NCBI GenBank assembly: GCA_034336665.1
Contig: CM067572.1
Span: 4,084,286-4,148,285 of the forward strand
DNA from: Luscinia megarhynchos
Taxonomy: Eukaryota; Chordata; Aves; Passeriformes; Turdidae
Reading direction: 5' to 3'
DNA length: 64,000 nt
Below the pieces are notes generated by a model, which saw only the letters and a list, made by a program, of their open reading frames with translations, had not been told where the DNA came from and did not search any database. Made by a program: the position numbers and the translations under genes. This document shows, piece after piece, positions 10,657 to 21,797 of this stretch. The first letter of the stretch is position 1; each line of letters begins with the position of its first letter.

Positions 10657-10697
10657 CTAAGCACCAAGCCAAAACAGAACTATCAGTCAAAAGGAGA

Positions 10698-10761
10698 GTT
10701 TTTTTAAAAAAAAAAGAATAATTTAAAAAAAAATTTAAAATTTGATTTAAAAAAAATTTTG
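10698..10761. repeat. A/T homopolymer-rich low-complexity block
   Basis: Alternating runs of T7, A10, A9, TTTAAAATTTGATTT, A8 and TTTT. It lies about 40 bp upstream of window exon 15 in gene direction, near its acceptor and branch-point region. Confidence 0.9.
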
Positions 10762-11330
10762 ATTAGCACTTTGGATGCACTGAAAAGCCCCCTTGGTCTG
10801 AGATCAGCACTGCCTTGGTTTCAGGAACTTCTGACTTACATCACTTCAATGCAAGATCTGTTAAAAATCACACTCCCGCACACGCCGTGCCCGCCCCAGG
10901 CTCTGCTGCTGCTGGCCCAAAGTCCAGCTCCTACACCTGCACCTCTGTGGTTGTACTAATGAGGTTTGGCATGGATTTCCCATGTTAAAAATGAAAAAAA
11001 CAAAAAGAAGGAAACGATAATAAATAATAATCGATTGAAAAATCATCAGGAATTCTGAGGCATAGATGGCATAAAAAATATCTTGAGGCATGAGCTTCTA
11101 TAGGTCTTGGTGTCTCCCATGGATTAGCCCTACAGGTTACAAGTTTAAGGAATACTGACATCTGTTCTGGGAAATCTGAGAAAATCACAAGGTTGCAGTT
11201 TGTGAAATCAGAGTTTCTTCTCAGTACTCTGTGAAGCTGAACTCCTTTGATACACAGGGTTGTGATTTTTATTTGAAATTTCTACATACATGTCTCTGTA
11301 CATGTCCATGTCTCACAGGTACACGTGTAT

Positions 11331-11344
11331 GCACACACACACAC
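11331..11344. repeat. (CA)n microsatellite, short
   Basis: About six to seven CA units, preceded by ACACGTGTATG. Confidence 0.8.
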
Positions 11345-12297
11345 TGACATGGGGCTGTGGGGTTCAAACAACTCTTTCACAAGTATTTTATTGCCAAACA
11401 AAAGTCTTTGTAGCTGCTGATGATATAGGATGCCAAGAAGGTCACTGAAAATTACTTGGTCAGTTAGAGGGATGACAGTGAAGTGGGCTTTTGCCCACCT
11501 TCCCAATGCATACAGAAGAAGTATGTTTCAGGGCTTTCCTGCACATTTTTGTTTAAAGCTGGCTTTGTATTGGAGGTGCCACATGTGGCTGGCACTTAGT
11601 TGGCACATACTCCATAGAAAGCGCAGCTGAACTTGGGGCAAAGGCTTTGGACTTCCCTTCTGAAATCCCTGCTGGAGTCTGTGGATCTGTGGGAGCAATT
11701 CCAGGGGCTGGACCAGAGCCAGCACTGACAGTCCTACAGCTTTTGGTGGTAGAGTACTTGCAGACCTCATGGCTGGGAGAAACTTCTAAAATAACAATGC
11801 CCCTCCTCTGTGACAGTCATGGTGATCTATGCCCTCTCCAGATGTGTTTGTGACTGATGTCAACTCAATGGAAAACCAAAACAAAACCTTGAATCAAAGC
11901 GGCAAAGAAAGCAAAACCTCTTTCTGATGATCCTGAGCATCAAAGCATCCCGGGTCTTTTGTACCAGGCACTGTGGTTTTAGTCCTTTGCATAAACCAGA
12001 TCCAAAGAGGATCAGAGCAACAGCTGCACTGGACCAGAGCAGCAGTTCCTCCTGGTCCTCCAGCTTGTTTCTAGCAGTAACCAGTACGTGATGCTTCAAA
12101 GGAAGGTATAAACCAGCGTGATGTTGCTAACACATGGAGGTGACAAGAGGAATACACTCATGCATGTAGATGCTGCTCTTACTCATGAACATGCTTAAGG
12201 CTGAGGAACCAGGGAGCTGGATGCTATTTCCCTTCCATCCACTCTTCCTTGTTTCCTTACCAGCAGCCCAAGGTCCCGGCAGGGGGAGCAGCGTTAC

Positions 12298-12462
12298 CTG
12301 CGGGTCCACGGGCCGGAGCAGGGGCGGGGTCCGGGCTGGCTGCACGCCGCTGATGCTGAAGGACTCGGAGCGGGGAGGCAGGTTGGGGTCAGAGATCCTG
12401 TTGGCCACCTTGTGGGGCATGGCCGGCGAGCTCTGGCGATTGAGCCGGGAGCGCTCCTCCAC
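12298..12462 (-). CDS. TNIK: TNIK cassette exon, window exon 14 (residues 541-595, 165 bp)
   Basis: This phase-0 exon of 55 codons starts VEERSRLNRQSSPAMPHKVA and ends RTPPLLRPVDPQ. Its length and position match the 55-residue segment that is optional in human TNIK (human 537-591, shifted by four). It is a disordered, basic, Pro/Ser-rich stretch. At residues 566-574 it contains PNLPPRSES, which fits the PxxPxRxxS consensus described for NCK SH3 ligands. RQSSP and RISDP are possible basophilic-kinase or 14-3-3-type sites (inference). The exon is markedly GC- and CpG-rich. The acceptor is CCGCAG and the donor CAG|GTAACG. Confidence 0.97.
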
Positions 12463-12603
12463 CTGCGGCACACGGGGCGAGCGGGGTCAGCGCCAAGGAA
12501 CCCACTGCCCGTGGCAACCCAAGGCATGCACAAACACACAGAAAGCTTTTTCTCTTCAGGTATGTCGTATCTATTGTTTGATCAAGGTGGTGATCAGGCA
12601 CAG

Positions 12604-12657
12604 GCTGGACTTGATGATCTTGGAAGTTTTTCCCAACCTAAGTGATCATGGAATCCA
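12604..12657 (+). mobile_element. CR1 LINE 3'-terminal scrap
   Basis: GGCTGGACTTGATGATCTTG, then a diverged CCCAACC and CATGGAATCC, matches only the last 50 or so bases of CR1. It is very diverged. Confidence 0.7.
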
Positions 12658-12709
12658 ACTTATCCATCAAACTGTGCAATAAATGCATATTAAAGGCATA
12701 AAAAGGATT

Positions 12710-12830
12710 GCTTGAATTTATACTAATATATAACATTATATAATATTTATATTAATTTCTAATATATAATATAATCCTTATATTGATTTCTGAATATGAA
12801 ATGGAAATATAAATAAATGAAGGAGAAAAA
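12710..12830. repeat. AT-rich low-complexity tract
   Basis: TATAATATATAA-type sequence with no clear unit, immediately beyond a CR1 scrap. Confidence 0.7.
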
Positions 12831-15800
12831 ATAAAGGAAAGGCAGCACATCAGAGAGATGTTCTTAGAAGATGACTCCTGAGAAGCTCTTGCTTCTTCTC
12901 AAATTGATCTTTAAGCAAAGGGACCGTTTTCCTCCACTGTTATAAACACCATAATAAACAGTTTTGCTTGATCTGAATAAAAGAATAAACATGGCAGCCA
13001 GAAAACTGTTGGCTTTGATCTGAATTTACTGAGTCTGGCACCTTGTCGTGTATGGGAGGGGAAAAACCTCTTTTATTGAGAGAGAACATCAACCCAAAGC
13101 CCACTGCTTTCAGCTACCCTTGATGGGAACACATTGGTTCCAGCTCACCCAGCCATCCCATCCTGCAGTTAACCTGTGCATTGATATTCAGGCAGCATAT
13201 GCTATGCAGAATTTTTGAAACCTAGAGATCTGATGAGTATTTTATTTATGTGTCGTTAAAGTGTTAAACATCCCTAGCATGTCTCAATCCCACTGTGGAT
13301 AATGCCACGTTAAAAGGCAATCTTTACAACAGGTTTGCTTGGAAAGAACCACAGCACTTCTTTAAGCAAATACTCATGAAACAAAAGAACCATTATACAA
13401 ATAAAAAGTGAATCCTTTTCAGAGACTGAGCATGAGACAGAGTAAAATCTAGGTAGTCTAGATCTAGTCTTGTGTTACAGACTGTTTCTTTCTAAAGTTC
13501 ATGAGGGGCCACCTGGGCTACTGCTGTGTCCTGAAAGGCCACCACAACTTCCCCAGGCACTGGCCACCAGCAGTGCCCAAGAAAAGGAGCACAGGGATGA
13601 GAAGAGGAGCAGGGTGGGAAGGAGAACTGTCTCTGCAAAGGGAGCAGCAGCACGAGTGCTGGGTCACAGGCTGCCCCAGTCCATCTCCTCGTCAGCCAAG
13701 CCCTGGCAGTGACAGCGACAGGCGGGGACGGAGCCGAGCGCTCCAGCTGCTCCCCGGCACCATGCCAGGGCTCATCTGCAGCTGGTTGTGGAGGATGTCC
13801 AAGCTGGTGGGGAGGAGAAGGCAGGACAGGGATCAAATGGGAATGTCTGAGTACTGGAAAGAAGGTGCTTGATTTCCCACTGCCAGTATCTCCTCACTCC
13901 AGTATCACCTTGCAGCACACCACAGCAAAAGACTTGGGACTCTCCAGCTGTCCTTGGTGGGGCCCTACTGACTCCACTGTTAGGCAGAAACGGGGGAAAA
14001 GCTTCAGGAGTAGATCACTGGTCAAGCACAGACGAACTCAAGACTCCCCAAAACAGGAAACATCCACAGCAGTGCCTGTGCAGTCCCGTAGAAGGCTGCT
14101 AATGTTTTAATCCATCACTTCAAAGTGAGAGCAGGATAAAAGCCACGGGGACTGAAGGAGGAGCTGATGTGGGTGTTGGCTGCTGCAGAGAACAGAACAG
14201 CTTGTGATGCACAGCTGAACCCTGAGTTCTCTCAGGGAAGCTCTGAACAGTGGGAAAGCACCACAGGGGCCAGCCACCATGTGGAAAATGTCTGATTAAA
14301 CCTGTCCCTCCTTTCTGCACAGTCATGTGTGGTATATTCCTGCCCAAACCCATCCTTCAGCTGACCAAGCTTTCCCTGGTTAGCAGCAACACCTTACTTA
14401 GCAAACACTGATCCATAACAGAAAAGTCAGTAACAAAGGGAGCTGCTAATTACAGGACCACAGGTCAGAGTGCTAATGTCACATCCCTGGCTGGATCACC
14501 AGAGAGTCCCAATTTGATCTCCAAAAAGGCCCAAATAGTCCATAATTATAAGAAATGTGCCTTGGATAAACAGGGCAGGTCTGGGACAGCACCCAAGCTA
14601 CATCCCCATTAACTCCCAGTGGATAACCCTGGGTAACAAGATGATGAATAGAAGGGGCAGCAGAAGGAAATGTGCATCCATGCATCTTGGCAGGAGTATC
14701 TGCTCAGACTGTTTCATTCAGCATCAAGAGAAATCCTTGACTGTGCTCTGGGCTGGTTCCTCACCCAGAGCTTTGTCATCACCAACAGGTCAATCCCTTA
14801 ACCAGGGGATGCAGGAACACAACCACAAAGGTGAGCGGCCACAGTCTCACCTCAATGCTTTATCCCACTTCTGCAGGGTCTTGGGGTCACCCTGTGACAA
14901 TGAGTGAGGTGGAAAAATGTGTGCATAAAGGAGAGGTGTGAAAAGCAAAGATGGGCACAGCATGAGGAGAGTTCAGCTGTGGTGATCGAGCTCCTAAGAG
15001 AGAAGACTTCAGACCAAAAAAGCATAAAGACAAGGGCAGTATGGGATATAATGCAAAATCCTCAGGAAATATCCAAATAAGCTTTGCACAGCCTCCAGAA
15101 ACTGTAGGCTGAGCACCAGACTTGTCTTTTCATTGTTCCCACAGGAAAACAAAGTCTCAATATTTCTGTTAAATTAGCATGCATGGGTTGGGTATGGAAA
15201 TTGCTAAACTATAGCAAGAACCATGGTAGGCTCATTAAGTATCAGCACAAATCCATCCATGGAGCCAGTAAAGGTGGGCCTTCAATTTATGCAGCAAAGT
15301 ACCTGAATTGTGTTAAAAGTAGGACTAAACAGAAGATAAAATGGGATGGAGGCAAGAGAAGCCATTCTGGGAGATTCCCAAGGGTGCTTTGCTGAGGCAG
15401 TACATCAAACTACTGCTCCCAACAGCAGAAAGATACCACAGCTTGGAGCATTTAATTAGAAACCAGATAAAGTGACACAGGTAAGGAATAAATGGTTTGG
15501 AGAGCTAATTGGTGGAAGCTGGAGAAGTTCCCCAACAACAGGAAACCTCATCTTCCCTATGATTTTGGCAAAGGGTAGGAGGCCATGTTCTGCTGCTCTT
15601 ATTAACATTGTGCAGTTCCCAATGTCCTGCTTCCAGCAACAGCATCAAAAGGATTCCAGCCCCATGAAACAGAAGAAAAATGGGCCTTTGTGTTTGAAAG
15701 GGAAAGCTAAATCCAGCACTTTTCTCCTTCACCCCAGATAAAAAAATAATATTCCATTTTACATATCTTTGTTAAAGTTTTGCAGACAGTGCCAGAAGTA

Positions 15801-16800
15801 CTTTAAAAATGCTTTAGAGGGTTCACTTAAAGCCCAGCAATGGAAGACAGAGTTTTTCCTTGCCCACTATCTACTCTCAGCACTCCCAGCAAGAGTCCAC
15901 AAGAGTGACCCAGTTCTGCCCAAAGCTGCAGAGGCACCATTCATGTGGAAGCCTCTCCCATCAGAGGCAGCTCAGCACATCTGGAACCTCATCTGCAATC
16001 CCACTTATCAAACCCCTGCTTTCACTGGAAGGGCTAGAGAATGATGATTCAACTCCATGAAAATCTATCATCTGGTGCACTGCCACCAAAAAAGACTGAG
16101 GACTGAACTGAAAGGTAACAAAAGAAAAAATCCAAGCAAGTGTGTAAAGAGGTGAAAAGAATTCTAGATACCCATATCTATCTCTGTGAGGGTTTAGAAA
16201 GGCCAACAACATATCACTGGTCTTTTCTTAGCAACAGGTAGCTGAACTCCTGGAGCATTCAATGCTTGCAGGTATTATGGATGCAGCTGAAGACTGTCAG
16301 GAGAAAAGACCAGCTACATGTTGGATGCACATCACATGTCTTCCAGGACTAAAGGATGCCAAGCAGTGCTTCTGCTTAGTAGGAAGAATAGGGAAGTTAT
16401 GAAAAGATCTTTCTGGCCAGGAGTAGGGTTACAAAAATAAACAAAAAAGAACTTTAGAAAAATTAATAGCAAGAGCAGGCACCAGTCTTACTGGAGCCAC
16501 CACAAACAGATGAAGGAGAAAGAGTATGCACATGATCCTGAATCTGCACTGCAGACAATGCATGTCTTAATCTTTCCAAGACTACTCAGACTAACAATAA
16601 TTAATATTCAAGATCTCACAATTATTACAATCCCCTCTTTTTGCCTGAAAGAGAAACATCAGGAAAGAGCAACCCCAAGGGATAGAGCCTGGAGAGAAAA
16701 GCTGTCCAACCCCTGACTATACGGAAATAGGGCTCAGCAAAGAACCTCACAACCATCACCCTCAGCTTTCACCCCAACCCCTGCAGACTTGTGGACATGC

Positions 16801-16862
16801 CAGGAAGAATGTGGGGATGATATTCAAGGTCCATTCCAACCCCTTAACATTCCATGATTCTA
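16801..16862 (+). mobile_element. CR1 LINE 3'-terminal scrap
   Basis: The segment GATATTCAAGGTCCATTCCA, followed by CATTCCATGATTCTA, matches the CR1 3' end (TTTAAGGTCCCTTCCAACCC and an ATTCTATGATTCT tail). About 60 bp, diverged. Confidence 0.75.
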
Positions 16863-17108
16863 CATCCACAAGCCCCCAGACAGGCTGAACCCCCCCAGGA
16901 GGGATCCATTCTCCTCCTTGCATGCCCTCATGGAAAAACCTCCCCATTAGCACAAACACAGACACACTGCACCAAGCTGGGAGTGCTCTCAGCACAGCTG
17001 ATGGCATCCCCTGGATCCCCACCCTGTGCACCAGAACCTGTTGTGTGTATTTCAGACCCAGAGATGCGAATGCAGGTGGGCACCATCATCCTCCCTGCCC
17101 TCCCTTAC

Positions 17109-17309
17109 CTCCTTGGCCCACGCTGGCTTCTCGCTGGCATTTATCCCTTCTTTGTAATGGTAGAGGGGTTTCTTCTCTGCTGGCCTCTGGTCCTGTCTCT
17201 GCTGCTGCTGCTGCTGCTGCAGGGACACCAGGTAGTCCCTCTCCTGCTGGAGCTGCCTCTGCAGCCTCTCTGCCTGCCGCTGCTCCTCCAGCTGCTTGCG
17301 CTTGTACTC
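17109..17309 (-). CDS. TNIK: TNIK coding exon, window exon 13 (residues 474-540): end of coiled coil with polyQ
   Basis: This 201-bp, phase-0 exon of 67 codons encodes EYKRKQLEEQRQAERLQRQL, then QQERDYLVSL, seven consecutive glutamines (504-510), RQDQRPAEKKPLYHYKEG and a tail ending KPAWAKE. The coiled coil ends around the polyQ tract. Human TNIK, as I recall it, has QHQRQEQ between VSL and RP, so the bird tract is four residues longer. This is the only length difference across the 765 codons. All seven Gln codons are CAG. The acceptor reads GGGTAG and the donor GAG|GTAAGG. Confidence 0.98.
17199..17219 (-). repeat. TNIK: (CAG)7 coding trinucleotide repeat
   Basis: Seven uninterrupted CAG codons (CTG on the plus strand) encode Gln504-510 in window exon 13. 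They sit immediately after a CTG leucine codon and before AGA CAG. A pure repeat is more prone to slippage than a codon-interrupted one, so length polymorphism among birds is plausible. The tract lies at the end of the coiled coil. Confidence 0.95.
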
Positions 17310-18566
17310 CTACCCAGGAGAAAACACAGTGACAAGGAGCCCAGCCAGCCTGCAACCTGCAGATTTATCTGTTTGGGTCAACAATGGGGCCTGAGCATCT
17401 GAAAGGTTGTCTTCTGGCAGAGCTCACTGATTTGAAGGACTTTGGGGACTGAGCTGTAAAGCATTCCCAGGGAGAGACAGCAGAGCCAACAAATTCAGAG
17501 TTGTGACTCTGCCATCGATGCTTTGCAGCCACTGACTGGTAGGAATGGGGGATGTGAGTGCTGCCTTGTCAGGGAAACCCTGCAAGACCCACTCAGGGCT
17601 GATGTTTGCTTAGGAGTTACCACTGACTTTGCCCAGGTTTTTCTGGATAGAAAAATGAAGCATCAATTCAATGAAGTGCCAAACATCACGTGGTCAAGAT
17701 GGGGCTCAGAGTAATATGGTCTAGTGGAAGGTGTCCCTGCCCATGGCAGAAGGTTGGAAAGAGATGGTCTTTAAAGTCCCTTCCAACCCAAACCATTTCA
17801 TGATTTTATGGTCAGACAAAACCCAACTGAACCCAACTCCTCTGTGGGACCAATTAATTGATCCTGGGAAGAGCCATACTGCAAAGCCCACTGTGTGATC
17901 TTTCTGAATCCCTACAGCTCTCTGAGTTTTAGAAGGAGTAAGTAATTTTGAGAATTCCTTTTAAAAGGCAATGGCTTGTGTGAGGGCTTTTATTCTTCCT
18001 AAATAAAATAGTAAGACAAAAAAAAACCAACCCTGTAGATTAAAAGAAAATGCAGTAAGAGTAGCAGCTACCAGCAGTAAAAGGATAACTCACACCCAAA
18101 TTAAATAAAAAAGAGGACATCTAGAATGCAAACAGCACACAAGGGAATAGACAGTGCTCCTGCGAGGAAACTGAAACAAAAGCTTTCACTCAGAACATGA
18201 AGAACAGCATGGCAGGGTGGGTTTGATGGATGCAGGCACGCAACAGCTCGAACACACCCCAACATGCTGCAAACAGCCTCCAAAACTTCACAGCAGCCAC
18301 CAGGGCTGCTCCTCTCACGAGGACACACACACACCAACGCTGCAGAGGGGATGCAATGAGAGCCATGCACCATGAGGGGACCCAGCCCCGAGCAGAAGGG
18401 GGATCCAGGCAGGCTGCAGCCATGGAGCAGGACAGGAGGCTGCAGGTGGGGTGTGGCAGCAGTGTCCCCCGTGTCTGGGCATGTCAGGAGGCACTGGGGG
18501 GACACGGGAGCATGCGGACGCGACACGGGCAGAAAGCAGCAAGCGTGGCCGTGGCCTCCCATTTAC
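17310..18566 (-). other. TNIK: TNIK intron between window exons 12 and 13 (1,257 bp)
   Basis: Contains one CR1 fragment (17694-17811) and nothing else recognised. Confidence 0.85.
17694..17811 (+). mobile_element. CR1 LINE fragment, 3' end
   Basis: About 120 bp: a diverged TGGTCTAGTGGAAGGTGTCC, then CTGCCCATGGCAGAAGGTTGG, CTTTAAAGTCCCTTCCAACCC and an ATTTCATGATTTTATG tail. 5'-truncated. Confidence 0.92.
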
Positions 18567-18653
18567 CAGAAGTAGCGCTTGCTCCTGCAACAACTGCTGC
18601 TGCAGGATCTCTAACTGTCTCTGCTCCTCCTCTAACTGTCGCCTGATGTACTC
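18567..18653 (-). CDS. TNIK: TNIK cassette exon, window exon 12 (residues 445-473, 87 bp)
   Basis: This phase-0 exon of 29 codons encodes [20 protein letters not shown] and then LLQEQALLL. It equals the 29-residue segment that is optional in human TNIK isoforms. Human records place the gap two residues later (447-475). Because this exon and the next both begin with Glu-Tyr, the two placements are the same splice event. The exon adds about four heptads to the coiled coil. [17 protein letters not shown] distinguishes it from the MAP4K4 version I recall. The donor CTG|GTAAAT is weaker than its neighbours', consistent with regulated inclusion. Its length keeps the frame whether it is included or skipped. 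Confidence 0.97.
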
Positions 18654-19114
18654 CTGGAGGCATGGGCAGCAAGGATCAAAGGAAAAAGAGAGAGAAGGTA
18701 AAAGAGCCAGTATTTCTGGAGAGGAGGGAGAATGAGGTGGGCACCCACATCCGCCCCGCCCAAGTGATCTGATCAATCAGCCTGGGCACCCTCCATCCCT
18801 GCCCAAAGAGCACAGAGTGTCCACCACTCTACAAGAATGGAAACCACTGGGAAATGGCAAATATTACTCAAGAGTAACAAAAAATCTGACCCCAAGAACA
18901 AGTGGGCGTGGAAAACCTGCATCAAGTGCCTTCACATCTGCGGGCCAGCAAGTGGATCCACACAGAAATAAACAGCAGTGAAAGCGACACACACAGTGCT
19001 AACAATTAAGCAATTCGCTCTCAAGTGGCAAAAAATGAGTGTTTACAAGAAAATCTGTGATTAGAGGCAGAGGAAGCCGTGCTGAAGGCGCTGGCCCCGC
19101 GCCCACGGCGTTAC
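18654..19114 (-). other. TNIK: TNIK intron between window exons 11 and 12 (461 bp)
   Basis: The shortest complete intron in the window, lying just upstream of the skippable 87-bp exon. No repeat is recognised. Confidence 0.85.
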
Positions 19115-19225
19115 CTGCTCGTGCTCTGCGCGCCGCCGCTCCTCCTCCCGCCGCATCTGCTCCTCGTAGTGCCGCCGCTGCTCCCGCTCCTGCTGCTTGC
19201 GCAGCTCCTTCTCCCGCCTCTGTTG
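19115..19225 (-). CDS. TNIK: TNIK coding exon, window exon 11 (residues 408-444): coiled coil
   Basis: This 111-bp, phase-0 exon of 37 codons encodes QQRREKELRKQQEREQRRHY and then EEQMRREEERRRAEHEQ. It is a pure Arg/Glu/Gln helix that continues the coiled coil without a break. The exon is very GC- and CpG-rich inside AT-richer introns. The acceptor is CCCTACAG with a pyrimidine tract, and the donor is CAG|GTAACG. It is separated from the next, skippable exon by only 461 bp. If that exon is skipped, EHEQ joins directly to EYKRKQ in frame. Confidence 0.98.
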
Positions 19226-20324
19226 CTGTAGGGGGCAGGAGGTACAGCTCAGCATTCCCACCCTTCTCCCCAGGAGCTCCAAGTCCTTTTTCTCATAATT
19301 TCTGGGGTGCCCCCTTGCCTGCAGACCCAGAATGCTCCCACCTACCCGAGGAGATGCCTTGCCAGCAGGCTGGTCCATTTGGGTGCCAGAGGGACTCCTT
19401 GATCCCACTCCATCCTCACACACTCTGGTGCTTGGCACTGGCTGTGGAGAACCCTCAGCATCCTCCTAGCCAGAACCAGACCATTTCTACTCCCACCTGC
19501 AGATGAAGCCATGAGGGGCAGAGAATGGTCCCCACGGGGGTTAATCAGGCCTCGGACACCTGGGAGCTACATGAGCCCATCACCTACAGGTAACACATCT
19601 CAGCCCCAAACCCATGAGGATGAGAGAGAGCCAGCCTACTGAGAGGGAAATGCATCCCTCTTTATGTTTGCTGAGACCAGAAACCAACAAGGAAGACTCA
19701 AAATCCAAGGGTTTTTCTTTTCTGAAGCACCAAATGAGCAGGATGGGACTTCCCTTGCTATTTTCAGGTCATGCCTGCCCCACTTCTTCCTGGGTGCATC
19801 CCTGCCTGCTCCACTCTGTGGCACCTTTGCTGACAGCAATCTGAGGGAGTTTTGGGGTGATGACAACCTACAGCCTGCTGTGAGCCACCCTGGGCACACC
19901 TGCAGCCCCCACACACCTGTTTTTAAACCAGTCTAACTCCTCCAGCTGTCCAAACCACACCAGGAGCAGGGGCTGGCAGCAAAGTGCTGCAGTGCTGCAC
20001 AGCTGCTCGGCAGGGCAGCCCCTCACTGCAGCACCACATCCAGCATCGGCAGAGGGCACTCAAACGCCGGGACTGGCTACTGGAGCTGCCTGCCCTGAGC
20101 CACCATCTCCATCATCTCCCGGGAGCAGCCACACGCCAACGGGAAAGCACTGCTGAAGCACAAACCTACCCCTTTCCTCTCCTTTTTTCCCTGTCTTTTT
20201 TCCTCTCTGTCACTGGAGAAACTGGCAACGTCATGGGGAGGGCTGGAGCAAGCAGATGAGGAGCTGGCTGAGCATTCCAGAGACCAAAACTGCACATCGA
20301 ACTGCTGCTCTGCAGGAACCTGCA

Positions 20325-20475
20325 CTATATAGATGGATTTAAAACCTGTATCTGTCTGCAGACACCTATATAGATACTGTCTTTTCCTCCATATTCTATA
20401 TATTTGTATCTCTGTGGAGATATACATCTAGGGATATCTTTAGGGATATCCATGAAGATAAATTTATCTACAGAT
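20325..20475. repeat. Degenerate ATCT/GATA-rich tract
   Basis: TATAGATACTG, TATATTTGTATCT, GATATACATCTAGGGATATC and similar words recur without a fixed period. It is probably a decayed tetranucleotide microsatellite. Confidence 0.5.
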
Positions 20476-21765
20476 ACTGTAACAAGCATTTAAAGACCCC
20501 AACATTTCCACCAGAAACCACTGCCTGTGGTGCTGCTGCCTCCTCACTCATAGGTAAATCCACATGGACTCCAATGATTCCCTTGAACTGCAGCACAGCT
20601 TTAGTGCCACTATAGCCATATTTATCAGAGCTGCTCCACTCGCCCCAGGGAAGGAAAAACTGCATCCAACCTGAAATAACCTGCCAGCTGCAGACTGTGG
20701 CAGGCACAGTGACTCGCACTGCCCACGTACGCAGGGGATGCACGAGCTACTCTGTGTGCAACAGGGGAATTGGGGCCTGGGTGAAGCTTTTGCAACCCTG
20801 CACTAGAAATTGCACAGGGCTCACCACCAGGACACTGTCACTCTGCAACATCCTGTGATACACAGGATTTCTTGGCTTTGCCAGTGCTCCCAGACCTCCT
20901 TAGGTGATGGTCACTGCTCTTACGACCTCTGAAGCACAGATCCTCAGACTAATGTTGAATAAATGTTACCCTGAGCTTCCAGTCACAGTTGTGTCACACT
21001 GGTTTTGGGGTGGGTTTTAATGGCTGGCTTTTTTAGTTAAACTGTCACGTTGCTGAATAAAGCACATAATGCTTGTGTAGGCTGGGCTTGGCTGGCAGGA
21101 GGCAAGGCCCTGAATACCACAGCTATTTCATAAATAAAAATCACCCAAATGGCCTTCACTGCCAATCTAGTAGGTGAGCAAATCCAAATCCTTCCAAAGG
21201 AGGAGGCAAAAGCAATTCTCTCAAGGAAGGAGTAGCACACTATCCTTTCTGGGTATCATGTGCCCCAGTGAGATTGCTTCACTCCTGGCCCCTTTCCTTC
21301 AAGGCAGCATCTCCCCACTACCCTTCTAAAAGCCTATTTAACTCCAGAAATGAGAATTGAGGCCCACAGGTACCACTTTCCTTCAAAAGGAAGAGAGTCT
21401 GATGCTCTTATGGATACTTAAAGTACCCCTGCACAATGCTGCAGCCAGGGCTCTTGGGGCTGAGGCTGAGGAGGATCCAACACACACATTTACAGAGGCC
21501 AGGAGTGCAGCACTTTTGTCAGGTCACATCATAAGCATGTCATTTGTAGCTTTACCAGCACCTTCAGCTGAAGACTGCAGGCCAGCAGAGCAGGGCTGAA
21601 TCAGCTGCCTTCCCTGTATGGCTCTGCTGCAGCAGCTGGCAAATATTTGGAGAGGACCTGGCACTGCAATGGGCAAAGCCTCCAGCAATGCCCCAGTCTC
21701 CCCAGCACTAGGATGATTTGAAGGAGGGATTTGGATCAGGGAGATGCAGCTGAAAACAAGTGTAC

Positions 21766-21797
21766 CAAAAAAAAAAGAAAAAAAAGAAAAGGAAAGA
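21766..21797. repeat. A-rich purine run
   Basis: A10 interrupted by single G bases (AAAAAAGAAAAAAAAGAAAA pattern). Low complexity. Confidence 0.7.

Larger units (their letters stand above)
10657..12297 (-). other. TNIK: TNIK intron between window exons 14 and 15
   Basis: Contains an A/T homopolymer block at 10698-10761, a short CA repeat at 11331-11344 and otherwise unassigned sequence. Confidence 0.8.
12463..17108 (-). other. TNIK: TNIK intron between window exons 13 and 14 (4.6 kb)
   Basis: Holds CR1 3'-end scraps at 12604-12657 and 16801-16862 and an AT-rich tract at 12710-12830. The rest shows no recognised repeat, exon or RNA. Confidence 0.8.

Noticed and set aside
12170..12682. 170-codon plus-strand open frame
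   Set aside because: It overlaps the 165-bp TNIK exon on the other strand and runs into a CR1 scrap. No recognisable protein.
16854..17402. 182-codon plus-strand open frame rich in leucine
   Set aside because: It is antisense to the coiled-coil/polyQ exon. CAG read backwards gives CTG leucines, which explains its length and composition.
19039..19506. 155-codon plus-strand frame rich in Ala/Pro
   Set aside because: Antisense shadow of the GC-rich coiled-coil exon at 19115-19225.
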